Of a DNA stretch of 64,000 nt, positions 26,569 through 35,773 are shown piece after piece. Position numbers and translations under genes: made by a program. The notes under the pieces were generated by a model that was not told the DNA's origin, ran no database searches, and was given only the letters and a program-made list of their open reading frames with translations. This DNA is from Lysinibacillus pakistanensis (GTDB lineage: Bacteria > Bacillota > Bacilli > Bacillales_A > Planococcaceae), in NCBI RefSeq assembly GCF_030123245.1, contig NZ_CP126101.1, forward strand, positions 494,501 through 558,500. The letters are read 5' to 3'. The first letter of the stretch is position 1, and each line of letters opens with the position of its first letter.

Positions 26569-26799
26569 GCTCGGGTAGCCGAAGAAACTGCTCAGGTATG
26601 GGAGGGAGTCGCTCAGGTAGCTAAGTGAACCGCTCAGGTAGCTAAGTGAACCGCTCGGGTAGCCGAAGAAAGCGCTCAGGTAAGCAGAAGATTTGCTCAG
26701 GTATGGGAGAAAGTCGCTCAGGTGAATAGAGAAACTGCTCAGGCGGCGGAATGAATCGATTCTGGCAGGCTGAGGTACCGCTCAAGTTAGCCGCTCAAC
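26569..26799. repeat. 21-bp tandem repeat array (about 9-11 units)
   Basis: Nine units start exactly 21 bases apart (26569, 26590, 26611, 26632, 26653, 26674, 26695, 26716, 26737), each opening with GCTCAGGT or GCTCGGGT. Further degraded units follow at 26758, 26780 and 26793. Two units are identical. The plus strand has stops in most frames; the minus strand keeps one frame open with a heptapeptide period (xSxxYLS), but it has no start codon. It lies between two minus-strand genes. Confidence 0.85.
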
Positions 26800-26810
26800 A
26801 ATTCTCAATA

Positions 26811-26859
26811 GAATAAAAGAGGCAGTCCCAAGTGATAGGTACATCACACTGGAATTGCC
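26811..26859 (-). terminator. Terminator of the ABC-F gene
   Basis: On the minus strand the arm at 26843-26859 pairs with the arm at 26821-26836 with a few mismatches, followed by TCTTTTATT. It lies directly after the ABC-F stop codon. Confidence 0.7.
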
Positions 26860-26870
26860 CCAATTTTAAG

Positions 26871-28436
26871 CTAGCTTTGTTGTCCTGAAGTAAACCAATC
26901 TTGGACGTTCCATACTTTAGTTGCGAGACCTTCATAAAAATCAGGCTCATGGCTAACGAGTACGATTGTCCCTTTAAAGTCTTTCATGGCACGTTTTAAT
27001 TCGTCTTTTGCATCAACATCTAAGTGGTTTGTTGGTTCGTCAAATACTAGCCAGTTTGCTTCTTCCATCATTAGCTTACATAAGCGTACTTTGGCTTGCT
27101 CACCACCGGATAAAGAGTTCAGTGGGCGCGTAATATGCTCCGTTTTTAGTCCAGCGCGTGCTAATGCTGCTCGCACCTGGGCTTGCTCCATGGAAGGGAA
27201 GGCATTCCAAACATCATCGATTGGCGTAATTTTATCAGCCTTTACCTCCTGTTCAAAGTAGGAAGGATAAAGGTAATCCCCACGAACAACCTTTCCATCA
27301 AGTGGATTGATTTTACCAAGCATTGTTTTTAACAATGTAGATTTCCCTACGCCATTCATCCCCACAAGCGCGATTTTTTCACCGCGCTCAATATTGAAAG
27401 TCAATGGGGGAAGTAATGGCTTTTCCTTGTCATAGCCAATTACTAGGTTTTCAGCCTCTACCACATAGCGACTTGAAGAACGTGCCTCTTTAAAGCCGAA
27501 TTCAGGTTTTACTGCAGTTTCAGGACGATCAATACGTTCTAAACGATCGAGCTGTTTTGCACGAGATTTTGCACGACCTGTCGTTGAATAGCGTGCTTTA
27601 TTTTTTGCAATGAAATCCTCTTGCTTTTTAATGAACTCTTGCTGCTTTTCATAAGCCTCAATATGCTGACGTTTATTAATTTCAGCAAGCTCTAGAAATT
27701 TTTCGTAGGTTGCTGTATAGCGAGTTAATTTTGAAAATTCTAGCTGAAAAATTACATCAACCGTTTCATTCATAAACTCAGTATCGTGCGAAATTAATAA
27801 GAATGCATGGGGATAATTCTTTAAATAGATTTTCAACCATGAAATATGCTCTTCATCCAGATAGTTCGTCGGCTCGTCTAATAGTAAAACTTTGGGCTTT
27901 TCTAATAAAAGCTTTGCTAGTAAAACCTTTGTACGTTGTCCACCAGAAAGAGCCGCCACATCACGCTCTAATCCGATGGCGTCAAGACCTAGGCCTCGTG
28001 CAACCTCTTCAATTTTCATATCAAGCGTATAAAAATCACCTGCGTCAAGAGCATCCTGTACCTCAGCCATTTGCTCTAATAACACCTCTAATTCTTCCGG
28101 TGTTGCGTCAGCCATTTTTCCTGTAATGTCATTTAGTTCTTCTTCTTTTTTATATAAAGGAAGAAAGGCATCGCGTAATGCATCGCGCATAGTACGACCA
28201 GCCGTCAGAACAGTATGCTGATCTAAATAACCATAATGGGTTCCTGGTAGCCATTCTACCTTGCCAGTATCGTGAATTGTTTGGCCCGTAATGATACCCA
28301 TTAATGTAGACTTACCAACACCATTTGCTCCTACAAGTCCAATATGATCCCCTTCTACTAAGCGAAAGGATACATCCTTAAAGAGAGTACGGTCACCGAA
28401 TGAATGACCTAAATTTTCAACTGTTAATATTGCCAT
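26871..28436 (-). CDS. ABC-F family ATPase (ribosome-associated, YkpA/YbiT-like)
   Basis: A 521-residue protein with two ATPase domains and no membrane part, the ABC-F layout. Domain 1 has GANGVGKST near residue 37, ALSGGQRTK and LLLDEPTNYLD; domain 2 has GMNGVGKST near 345, SLSGGEQAK and VFDEPTNHLD. The linker between them (about 245-310) is charged and helical (KQQEFIKKQEDFIAKNKARYS), as in members that enter the ribosomal E site. A short arm replaces the long antibiotic-resistance type, so a translation-factor role is more likely than drug resistance. The start has a GGAGG site. Paralogue assignment is tentative. Confidence 0.88.
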   Translation of the reverse strand: MAILTVENLGHSFGDRTLFKDVSFRLVEGDHIGLVGANGVGKSTLMGIITGQTIHDTGKVEWLPGTHYGYLDQHTVLTAGRTMRDALRDAFLPLYKKEEELNDITGKMADATPEELEVLLEQMAEVQDALDAGDFYTLDMKIEEVARGLGLDAIGLERDVAALSGGQRTKVLLAKLLLEKPKVLLLDEPTNYLDEEHISWLKIYLKNYPHAFLLISHDTEFMNETVDVIFQLEFSKLTRYTATYEKFLELAEINKRQHIEAYEKQQEFIKKQEDFIAKNKARYSTTGRAKSRAKQLDRLERIDRPETAVKPEFGFKEARSSSRYVVEAENLVIGYDKEKPLLPPLTFNIERGEKIALVGMNGVGKSTLLKTMLGKINPLDGKVVRGDYLYPSYFEQEVKADKITPIDDVWNAFPSMEQAQVRAALARAGLKTEHITRPLNSLSGGEQAKVRLCKLMMEEANWLVFDEPTNHLDVDAKDELKRAMKDFKGTIVLVSHEPDFYEGLATKVWNVQDWFTSGQQS

Positions 28437-28470
28437 ATATGTTCCTCCAACTATTTATCCTGTTTATCTC

Positions 28471-28656
28471 TTAAAGTTCTGCTAATTGTTTATTTAACTC
28501 TGCTAGTTTTGCTTCCATATTCGCAAGGCGTTGCTCTGCTTTTGCCACCTGATCATTATGACCAGTGGATTCAAGCTTTTCAATGTCACCCTGTAAATTT
28601 ATATAGTCCATTTTCAGCTCTTTAATTTGGTATTCAATATCGCTTTTTGTTGGCAT
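28471..28656 (-). CDS. Small coiled-coil protein (SE1832-like)
   Basis: A 61-residue protein, almost entirely a predicted coiled coil: IEYQIKELKMDYINLQGDIEKLES, then AEQRLANMEAKLAELNKQLAEL. It resembles a small conserved Firmicute family annotated SE1832, whose function is unknown; the match is by eye. The longest frame starts 24 codons earlier, but AAAAGGAG lies nine bases before the ATG at 28656, which is chosen. It lies 34 bases upstream of the ABC-F gene on the same strand, so both may be co-transcribed. Confidence 0.75.
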   Translation of the reverse strand: MPTKSDIEYQIKELKMDYINLQGDIEKLESTGHNDQVAKAEQRLANMEAKLAELNKQLAEL

Positions 28657-28855
28657 GATGATTGCTCCTTTTACATATTTGTATTGCGAATGCGTATAAA
28701 AGCGATGGAGGCTTTTCCCATCCCCCACCGCTTATTCGTTAAAATCAATCGGGTACGTATCATGTTTGACATCACAAATGCTATACCAGTAAGTAGGGGA
28801 TAAACATAAGTGAAAAATTCTAATATATTGTATCATATTCACCTTCAAAGTAGCA

Positions 28856-29902
28856 CTAAGTTGAAGCGATATTATGTCGATCGTAGGCGAAGTCTAATAG
28901 CATGGAATGCAGTGTTTCATTGTTACTGACTAGGTTGAGCTGTCGTTGTTTTTTGACAGCTCTTTCACTGCGAGCTTCATGTAATAAGAACTCCATGACA
29001 GCATTTTGAATTTGTGATTGTTTCATTTTGCGGCCAAGGCCAAGATGAATAAAGCCGTTCTGTTCGCGAGGAAATGCATGTAGAAGCTCGGCCTCTGTCT
29101 GTGCAAGGGTAATACAAGGAACGCCATACGAGGCAATTTTATAAGGTGTGTAATTGGCATTACAAATAATAACGTCAGCCTTTGGTAGTAGTTTTAGGAG
29201 TGCATTTTTATCACGAAGGATAGCTGTGTTGCGACGACTGAGCACCATCATTTGCAAATCCTCGATTGCATGTCGATAGCTATCATCAATCATTACGGTA
29301 ATTTGTAGTGGAATTTGTAGCTGTGTTAAGTGTCGAAGAGTGCGATAGGTAAGGTTATGCTCGTCCCCATCCTCAAAGGCAACAACGATATGAGGTGGGT
29401 TTTCAGGCGTTTTACTTTCTGGAATATCGTTGAAATTCTGATATGCTTCAGGAACTGCATAAACAAAGCTGCCACCTATATAATGTGATGGTAAGTAATC
29501 TCTTACTTCTTGATAGAGTGCTAGTAAAACACAGTCGCAGGCTTGACCACCATCACCAAAATCATCAAAGTGAATTATAGTTTTGCAGTATGGACGTAAA
29601 TTCTCTACTTGCCAGCTTTCGGAGTTACGACCATCCCTTACAATTAAATCTGGTTGTAGCTCCTTTATTTGCTTAGATAGTTCATCGAAATGATCGAATA
29701 GCATTGGAGAAAGGTTTTCATGCATTAAAATTTGAATCCCATCATTTGAAGGGGTTTTTACAAATATGAGAACTTTTTCATTTGTAAATAACTTGGCTAA
29801 CGTTGCAACCCGTTCAAAAGGATACAGCCCTTTATCAATACAGCTTTCAATAATGAAAACAATTGTCTTTTTCAGTTCTGTTGCTTGAGTTTCGTTTTGC
29901 AA
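28856..29902 (-). CDS. Putative PseG/SpsG-like glycosyltransferase-fold protein
   Basis: A 348-residue soluble protein with a two-lobed GT-B-like pattern. The N-terminal lobe includes ESCIDKGLYPFERVATLAKLF and a HFDDFGDGGQACDCVLLA turn resembling PseG/SpsG proteins (nonulosonate and spore-coat sugar pathways). The C-terminal lobe includes KADVIICNANYTPYKIASYGVPCITLAQTEAE, the usual nucleotide-sugar binding end. No sugar-pathway genes adjoin it, so the substrate is unknown. It is monocistronic with a weak GGGAT-type site. The family assignment is by motif and fold impression only. Confidence 0.55.
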   Translation of the reverse strand: MQNETQATELKKTIVFIIESCIDKGLYPFERVATLAKLFTNEKVLIFVKTPSNDGIQILMHENLSPMLFDHFDELSKQIKELQPDLIVRDGRNSESWQVENLRPYCKTIIHFDDFGDGGQACDCVLLALYQEVRDYLPSHYIGGSFVYAVPEAYQNFNDIPESKTPENPPHIVVAFEDGDEHNLTYRTLRHLTQLQIPLQITVMIDDSYRHAIEDLQMMVLSRRNTAILRDKNALLKLLPKADVIICNANYTPYKIASYGVPCITLAQTEAELLHAFPREQNGFIHLGLGRKMKQSQIQNAVMEFLLHEARSERAVKKQRQLNLVSNNETLHSMLLDFAYDRHNIAST

Positions 29903-30136
29903 ATGTATCCCATCCTTTCATCTGTCTATTTAAATTATGGCGAGTGAAGGGCAAGTATGTGTAAAAATTAGGATTAGATTATGTGGAATATGAATTCTTT
30001 CAATCTAATAGCCTTAGTTAGAGCTTTCTCATCTAAAAAAGTTTGTGATAAAAAACGCTTCATTTACCGATAAATAAAGTAGGAAGCTTAATAGAATTGT
30101 TTTGTTAGAGTTACTAATGTGAAGGGGGTACATCCA

Positions 30137-30982
30137 ATGGGAATGCGTGCTGCAATTGTCGTAGGGGCTACAGGTTTAACAGGTACCTCACTTGTGGAAC
30201 AATTATGTGAAAATGATGAGTATGTTTCAGTTTTAGTAATTGCACGAAGAAAGCCCGAGTTTAAACATCCAAAGCTTGAAGTGAAAATCCGTGATTTCGA
30301 TACTTTAGAGGAAAAGGATATAGAATTTGCACATGAATTGTATTGTTGTCTTGGGACAACGATAAAAAAAGCAGGTTCTCGTGAAATGTTCGAAAAAGTT
30401 GATTTTGAATACCCACTGGCTATCGCCTCATTAGCAAAAAAACGGGGCATCCCTCATATGCTTGTAATTACAGCGATGGGGGCAAATGAGGGCTCTCCAT
30501 TTTACTATAATCGTGTAAAAGGTAAGCTAGAGCATGATTTGATAGAGCTAGGCTTACAGAGACTTTCAATTATACGCCCGTCATTATTAGTGGGTGAGCG
30601 AGAGGAATTTCGTTTGGGTGAAAAAGCCGGTGAGAAAGTGTTAAAGGTGGCCAAACCTCTATTAGTGGGACCGCTTAAACGTTCCAGGGCAATTGATGCC
30701 TCACAAGTTGCAAAGGCGATGCTTGTTATTGCACTGCATGGTAAGAAACAGCCTGTAGCTATTTATCAATCTCAAGAGTTAGCGACGCTAGATTTCCCAG
30801 AAATAAAGGAAGAGGATGTTTCGCGAGAAAATTTATTTAATTGGGAAAAACACAAACTATCTTCTGAAATTGATGAAGGCAATAAAGTAAACCGAGAAGT
30901 CATCATAAATCGGGATAAATATAAAATTGAGGAAACTGTTATAGATAGGGAAGTAAATTTTCATCATAGAGAGGATGAATAA
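30137..30982 (+). CDS. NAD(P)-binding Rossmann oxidoreductase (HTATIP2/YraR-like)
   Basis: A ~281-residue protein with an N-terminal Rossmann domain: AAIVVGATGLTGTSLVEQL is the nucleotide-binding loop, followed by an extended-SDR core (LYCCLGTTIKKAGSREMF, MLVITAMGANEGSPFYYNRVKGKLE with a YxxxK-like YNRVKGK). The C-terminal ~70 residues are charged and not part of the usual fold. The first start in frame is a GTG at 30119, but AAGGGGG lies inside it, eight bases before the ATG at 30137. The substrate is unknown; atypical SDRs of this type are often redox sensors or quinone-like reductases. Confidence 0.83.
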   Translation: MGMRAAIVVGATGLTGTSLVEQLCENDEYVSVLVIARRKPEFKHPKLEVKIRDFDTLEEKDIEFAHELYCCLGTTIKKAGSREMFEKVDFEYPLAIASLAKKRGIPHMLVITAMGANEGSPFYYNRVKGKLEHDLIELGLQRLSIIRPSLLVGEREEFRLGEKAGEKVLKVAKPLLVGPLKRSRAIDASQVAKAMLVIALHGKKQPVAIYQSQELATLDFPEIKEEDVSRENLFNWEKHKLSSEIDEGNKVNREVIINRDKYKIEETVIDREVNFHHREDE

Positions 30983-31081
30983 AAATGCCCCATCAACAAA
31001 TCGAGGGTATTTGCGTTCCGCCTAAAGACTGAATTTGCGGTTTTCGCTATTGCTCTGCTTTTCGTGCTTTTATTCATTTGT

Positions 31082-31096
31082 TACAATATTATTGTA
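31082..31096. promoter_or_regulatory. 15-base inverted repeat near the flavin reductase promoter
   Basis: TACAATATTATTGTA has perfect 7-base arms around one T, a 7-1-7 geometry shared by PerR/Fur-type boxes, though the bases differ from the PerR consensus. Its left arm could double as a -10 element. It lies 28 bases before the start codon. Confidence 0.45.
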
Positions 31097-31123
31097 GAAG
31101 ATGACTGTGGAGGCAAAAAGAAA

Positions 31124-31678
31124 ATGAAAATTTTACTCGTTGATGGCACAATGTTTGGTCATAAAACAGGTGCTATTTTAGAGCAGGTGGAGCAGTATAT
31201 TAAGGAATTAAATGCTAATTTCGATTTAGAAATTATGCATTTTAGTCAATATAAGCATCAAATTGTTGACGGTTCACCGTTAAATGATGATATGAAGGAA
31301 ATGATTCAAAAGTTTGAGGAAGCGGATGCATATATTATCGCTACACCGATTTTCCAAGCATCGATTCCAGGTGTTTTGAAAAATGCCTTTGATTTCTTAC
31401 ATCCGAAAACAATGCGCTATAAGCCAGTGTCAATCGTAGCAAATGGTGGTACTTATCAACATCATTTAGTAGTAGAAAATCAATTAAAGCCAATTTTAGA
31501 CTACTTCCGTGCACTTGTTACACCTAACTATGTATACACTCATACATCTCATTTTGATGCAGACAATCATATTATAGATGAGGATGTTCATAATCGTTTA
31601 CGTGAGCTAGCTCGTGTGTTTGTTCAGTATTGTGAAATGAGCAAAACATTGCCAAAGGAAACAATTGACCAACATTAA
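31124..31678 (+). CDS. NADPH-dependent FMN reductase (flavodoxin-fold)
   Basis: A ~184-residue flavodoxin-like reductase. The N-terminal VDGTMFGHKTGAILEQVEQ contacts flavin phosphate. The central IIATPIFQASIPGVLKNAFDFL and the SIVANGGTYQHHL strand are typical of NADPH:FMN reductases (SsuE/YhdA group). Such enzymes reduce FMN, quinones or azo dyes. The longest frame begins 20 codons upstream, but GGAGG lies inside it, ten bases before the ATG at 31124. The inverted repeat just upstream suggests stress control. It is followed by a dispersed composite element that ends in a terminator. Confidence 0.87.
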   Translation: MKILLVDGTMFGHKTGAILEQVEQYIKELNANFDLEIMHFSQYKHQIVDGSPLNDDMKEMIQKFEEADAYIIATPIFQASIPGVLKNAFDFLHPKTMRYKPVSIVANGGTYQHHLVVENQLKPILDYFRALVTPNYVYTHTSHFDADNHIIDEDVHNRLRELARVFVQYCEMSKTLPKETIDQH

Positions 31679-31684
31679 GAGTAA

Positions 31685-31880
31685 AGCTTTATCTTCATCC
31701 AGCAGAAGACTCCTACCTCTACAGGTTGTGAGATGAATGCGGTATTGGTTCCTTTTCAGTGGGTGTCCAAACACCTACTGAATGAAGATAAAGCCCCCGG
31801 CGGATGTCACGGATTTTAAAAGGAATGAATTGTGCGGGCACAATTCAAAATCCGGACGCAATTACGCCAAGGCGAAATTG
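31685..31880 (+). repeat. Dispersed composite intergenic element, copy B (full-length)
   Basis: Three dyads occur in order. GCTTTATCTTCAT (31686-31698) pairs with ATGAAGATAAAGC (31782-31794). GAATTGTG/CACAATTC (31827-31846) lies within an outer GGATTTT/AAAATCC stem (31811-31853). CAATT.CGCC-AA-GGCG.AATTG (31859-31880) follows. A terminator follows immediately. Related copies are at 8264, 41259, 47567 and 54154. Confidence 0.75.
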
Positions 31881-31929
31881 ATCCCTTGCATGGTGGAAGA
31901 AAATCACTATGCAGGGGATTTTTCTTTTT
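31881..31929 (+). terminator. Terminator at the end of element copy B
   Basis: ATCCCTTGCATGGTG (31881-31895) pairs with 31905-31919, fifteen pairs with two G-T wobbles, followed by TTTTTCTTTTT. It ends the flavin-reductase transcript. Confidence 0.9.
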
Positions 31930-31988
31930 AAGTATCCTTTTTCATTGTGATAAAATAGGATTTTAGCAATCGGAAAGGAGGGCTGCTC

Positions 31989-34900
31989 ATGCAGGACATC
32001 GCTTTACTAGAAAAGCAACGCTGTAATCTTATTTTGACGAATAAGGCCAAGGAAGCGGTAGAGGAATGCTCGGCAAATGAGCATGCCTTTTTTGCGTTAC
32101 AAAAATCTTTTACCGTGTACATAGAAAAGCGTAAAGCTAAAACGATAGGCGAAACGTTTTTATCTGTTTATTTTAATGCTGAGCATAATGAAAAACTAAA
32201 CGAAATTCTAGCAAAAAAAACAGCCATTATGGATTGTGTGTTAAAGGTGGAGGGCCTGTTAGCTACAAATATTCGTTTTGTCCATATGCATGGCTCGATT
32301 AATACCAATCGACGTTTGCCAGCAGCATTACAATTTATCACAAAGCCCAATAATGGTGCAGGCATTCCACTTGAGCTTCATACAAAGATTAGAGAGCTAC
32401 CAATCGCTGAGGAACGCACAGAATATGTGAAAAAGCGTATTTCGAGCTGGGAAGGCTATTTAAAAATTCAAGAACGAGATGCAACGATTGATGATATTCA
32501 TACAGAATTTAAACAAAGCTATTTTAATGAAGATTTTACAAGGCTTACGATTGTGTGCCCCTATATAAAATCTAAAGAATGGAAGCAGCTTGAAGGTTTA
32601 AGTGTTAGCATTCAAGGAGTTCGTGGTGAAATTGGACAAGTATTAAAAACAAATGCAGGGAAACAAACAGTAGAAATTGACCTAAAGCCTTTTGTACAGG
32701 ATTTAGCTCGTAAAAATCAGCTTCATTTACGTTCTAAGCAGGCAAGCTTTAGTAATTTTGCTACATTGAGTCAAATAAGACGATTACGCAATGGTTTTAC
32801 AAAGCTTGAAAAGGGCGAGGCGGTTAATCTTCATCTAGAAACAATCCTATTTGAAAGACGTCCAACTGTACGAGCAGCAAAGCTACGCGAGGATATCGCT
32901 TTTCATAACCATTTAAATGAATATCAGCAACGAGCTGTCTTAGGGGCATTGTCTGTTGAAGATTTGTACGTAATTCAGGGGCCTCCTGGAACGGGAAAGA
33001 CTACTGTTATATCTGAAATTTGTCAGCAAAATGTCAAGGCTGGCTTAAAAACACTTGTTGCTTCTCAATCGAATTTAGCGGTTGATAATGCACTAGGCCG
33101 CCTTCTTTCCAATCAGGAAATTCGAATTTTACGCTATGGTAGAACAGAAAGCATTGAAGAAGAAGGTAAAAAATTTATAGAGGAAAATGTTGCACTCCAT
33201 TGGCGGGAGCAAACTCTCGCAGCGGTTAAAGAGGAAATTTTAGCCTTTACAGAGCGTGAACAGGAGCTAAAGGCAAGCATAATCAAGGCTCGTGAAGAAC
33301 AGGACAAATTGAAGGCATGGCTTGAGGAACTGACAAAAGAGATTGCGGCAAAAGAGCAGGCTGCAATAGATGAGCCCATTTTACAGCAGGAAATTCAAGC
33401 ATTAAAAAAGGAGTTAAAGGCAACAAAAGCAGATCAGCAGGAATGTGAGGCGCAAAAAGGGCATTACGAAAAACAACTGGCGCAAATTGAGCTTACTGTA
33501 AAGTCGCTTGAACAGGTTCTTACTGAAAATCCATCGGCTGAGCAGCTACAGAATATGATAAAAGAGGTTACTCAAAAGATTGAGAAACTAGAAGCTGCTG
33601 CCCAATATAAGGAGCTACAGGAACAAAAGCAACAATTAGCTTACCAGTTTAAGGATATTCAAGTGAAATATGAGGAAGAAAGCAATCGATTGCATTTAAT
33701 GAAGGAAGCTCAAAAATATATTGGTACTCTACTTTCCTATGAGCTAATTCAGCGTTTTTTACAGCATTATCAAATACGACCCTCCTATATACTATCACAA
33801 CAAATAGAAAGGATTCGTCATTTAGAGGATGCTAAAGATTTAAATGCATGGGCAACGATTAATACACGACTACAAAAGGCCATTGCGAAGCTTGAGTCAT
33901 TAGTTGCAGATGATGCTAGAGATCGCGCACTTGCTAAAAGTAGAGTACAGCCAGTTCAGTCGTTTTCATTGCAAAATTTAACAGGCGTCTTTGCACAGCT
34001 TAATCAAGCCTTTCAAGATGGGCAATCACCATCAGCTGAGCTGCTTGAAAGCTATTTGCTGGGACTGTATATGCGTCGTGACTTTGTCTGGCAAAAAGGT
34101 GTTGCCCTCAAACAGCAACAGCAGCATAAGGATCAAGAATTTGAATTGCTGCGTAAAAGTATTAGCTCTTTAATTCATCAAGAATGTGCCATTACGAGCT
34201 TTGATGTTCAAAGTTTACAGAGACAATTGCAGCCATTTTTGCAGCATACAGAACGACTTCAGCAGCTAGCTGAGACATTCCAAATTGATGGTGAACCAGA
34301 GGAATCTGTAGAGCAGTTGAAATTACTTATATCGCAATCAAAGTCCTCCCTTCAAACCGCGCAACAGCAGCTAGAAGCAGTTGAGCAGGCTAATTTACAG
34401 CTCCTACCAAAGAAGGCGGTACTTCAAACAGCACAAACTAGCTTACAAGAAGTTGAACAGCAGCTTTTACAAATAGACGAAGGCATAAAGGAAATAAATA
34501 TTGCTGGATTAAAGAAGGAAAAGCAACTCACTGCTTGCACTAAGCTCCTTCAATCAACACCAGAGCGTACTTATGAGGAAGTAGAGGAAGCAATAAGATC
34601 ATCTCAAGCAGCTTTAGAGGAAATGCAACGTAAGGAACAGCAGCTACCTCTTCGGAAAAAATTACAGGAGCAATGGAGAGATAAGCTACAAAACGCTACT
34701 GAATATGATTTAGATGAAATTCGTAAATTATATGTACGTCATGCTAATGTTATTGGTACAACATGCGTAGCTTCGGCAAGTAAGGAGTTTATGGAAAACT
34801 ATCCTACATTTGATGTGGTTATAATCGATGAAGTATCCAAGGCAACACCACCAGAACTTTTATTACCAATGCTAAAGGGGAAGAAGATTATCTTAGTGGG

Positions 34901-35771
34901 TGATCATCATCAGCTACCACCATTACTTGGAGATGATACGTTAGAGGAAACCTTAAAGACAATGCTGGATGAAAATCCAAACTTTGAAGGTGCACAGGAA
35001 TTAAAGAACTTGCTACGTGAATCCTTATTTGAGCGTTTATTTAATAATCTGCCTCATACTCATAAGCAAATGCTTGCATTGCAGTATCGTATGCATGAAA
35101 AAATTATGCATAGTATCACACCGTTTTATGCAAAGGAAGAGAATGGCTTACAATGTGGTTTACCAGATTCCGATGCTGCACGCGACCATTGCTTAGAAGG
35201 TCAATTTGTTAGTCGAGATGACCATTTGTTGTGGATTGATATACCTACTGAGAAACCTTATCTAGAGGAGCAGGTAAAGGGTGGGACGAGTCGCTTCAAT
35301 GAGGGGGAAATACAAACTATCCGACGTATTTTAATAGATTTAAATGATGCTGTTATTGCAGCAAAAGAGGCTGGTCGAATGCCACAAGATGCACAAAAAA
35401 GCGTTGGTGTCATTAGTTTCTATGGTGAGCAGGTTAAGAAAATAAATCGTCTTCTTCAGCAGGAATTACAGTTATCTCATCTTCAATTTAGAACAGGTAC
35501 TGTCGATAAGTTCCAAGGGATGGAGATGGACGTCATATTAGTGAGTATGGTCCGTAATACACCTAAAGGAGGAGACATTGGCTTTGCAAGAGATTATCGC
35601 CGTTTAAACGTCGCCTTATCTCGTGCGCGAGAGCTATTATTACTTGTTGGAAGTGCTGATATGTTTGCGAAACGTGCCAAGCATCAAGATACACGAGAAA
35701 TGTATAGCAATCTCTTAAATACAGTAAAATCCTATAATGGCTTGCGTAATCATGAAGGACAGGTGATGTAG
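31989..35771 (+). CDS. Large Upf1-like superfamily 1 helicase with coiled-coil insert
   Basis: A 1260-residue DNA2/NAM7-type SF1 helicase. Residues 1-300 are not recognised. Walker A is GPPGTGKTT (331-339) and Walker B is IIDEVSKATPPE (D947, E948). Between them lies a ~500-residue insert very rich in Gln, Glu and Lys, predicted coiled coil. Later motifs are GDHHQLPP, LALQYRMHE, TVDKFQGMEMDVILVSMVR and RRLNVALSRARELLLL. All helicase motifs look intact. The nucleic acid substrate is unknown. It has a GGAGG site and its stop is two bases before the next gene, so the two proteins probably act together. A repair or defence role is possible but unproven. Confidence 0.87.
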   Translation: MQDIALLEKQRCNLILTNKAKEAVEECSANEHAFFALQKSFTVYIEKRKAKTIGETFLSVYFNAEHNEKLNEILAKKTAIMDCVLKVEGLLATNIRFVHMHGSINTNRRLPAALQFITKPNNGAGIPLELHTKIRELPIAEERTEYVKKRISSWEGYLKIQERDATIDDIHTEFKQSYFNEDFTRLTIVCPYIKSKEWKQLEGLSVSIQGVRGEIGQVLKTNAGKQTVEIDLKPFVQDLARKNQLHLRSKQASFSNFATLSQIRRLRNGFTKLEKGEAVNLHLETILFERRPTVRAAKLREDIAFHNHLNEYQQRAVLGALSVEDLYVIQGPPGTGKTTVISEICQQNVKAGLKTLVASQSNLAVDNALGRLLSNQEIRILRYGRTESIEEEGKKFIEENVALHWREQTLAAVKEEILAFTEREQELKASIIKAREEQDKLKAWLEELTKEIAAKEQAAIDEPILQQEIQALKKELKATKADQQECEAQKGHYEKQLAQIELTVKSLEQVLTENPSAEQLQNMIKEVTQKIEKLEAAAQYKELQEQKQQLAYQFKDIQVKYEEESNRLHLMKEAQKYIGTLLSYELIQRFLQHYQIRPSYILSQQIERIRHLEDAKDLNAWATINTRLQKAIAKLESLVADDARDRALAKSRVQPVQSFSLQNLTGVFAQLNQAFQDGQSPSAELLESYLLGLYMRRDFVWQKGVALKQQQQHKDQEFELLRKSISSLIHQECAITSFDVQSLQRQLQPFLQHTERLQQLAETFQIDGEPEESVEQLKLLISQSKSSLQTAQQQLEAVEQANLQLLPKKAVLQTAQTSLQEVEQQLLQIDEGIKEINIAGLKKEKQLTACTKLLQSTPERTYEEVEEAIRSSQAALEEMQRKEQQLPLRKKLQEQWRDKLQNATEYDLDEIRKLYVRHANVIGTTCVASASKEFMENYPTFDVVIIDEVSKATPPELLLPMLKGKKIILVGDHHQLPPLLGDDTLEETLKTMLDENPNFEGAQELKNLLRESLFERLFNNLPHTHKQMLALQYRMHEKIMHSITPFYAKEENGLQCGLPDSDAARDHCLEGQFVSRDDHLLWIDIPTEKPYLEEQVKGGTSRFNEGEIQTIRRILIDLNDAVIAAKEAGRMPQDAQKSVGVISFYGEQVKKINRLLQQELQLSHLQFRTGTVDKFQGMEMDVILVSMVRNTPKGGDIGFARDYRRLNVALSRARELLLLVGSADMFAKRAKHQDTREMYSNLLNTVKSYNGLRNHEGQVM

Positions 35772-35773
35772 AT

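Noticed and set aside
26560..26779. Minus-strand heptapeptide-repeat protein
   Set aside because: The frame is open, but has no start codon or ribosome site and is closed by TGA upstream. The variation looks like satellite drift.
26569..26799. CRISPR array
   Set aside because: Units are contiguous and 21 bases long with no spacers, and no cas genes are near.
30088..30450. 120-codon minus-strand frame opposite the Rossmann oxidoreductase
   Set aside because: Shadow of the plus-strand gene, which has a good ribosome site and GATGLTG loop.
31685..31880. Insertion sequence or MITE
   Set aside because: No transposase and no visible target-site duplication; internal hairpins and attached terminators fit a structured RNA or REP-like element better, though a MITE origin is not excluded.
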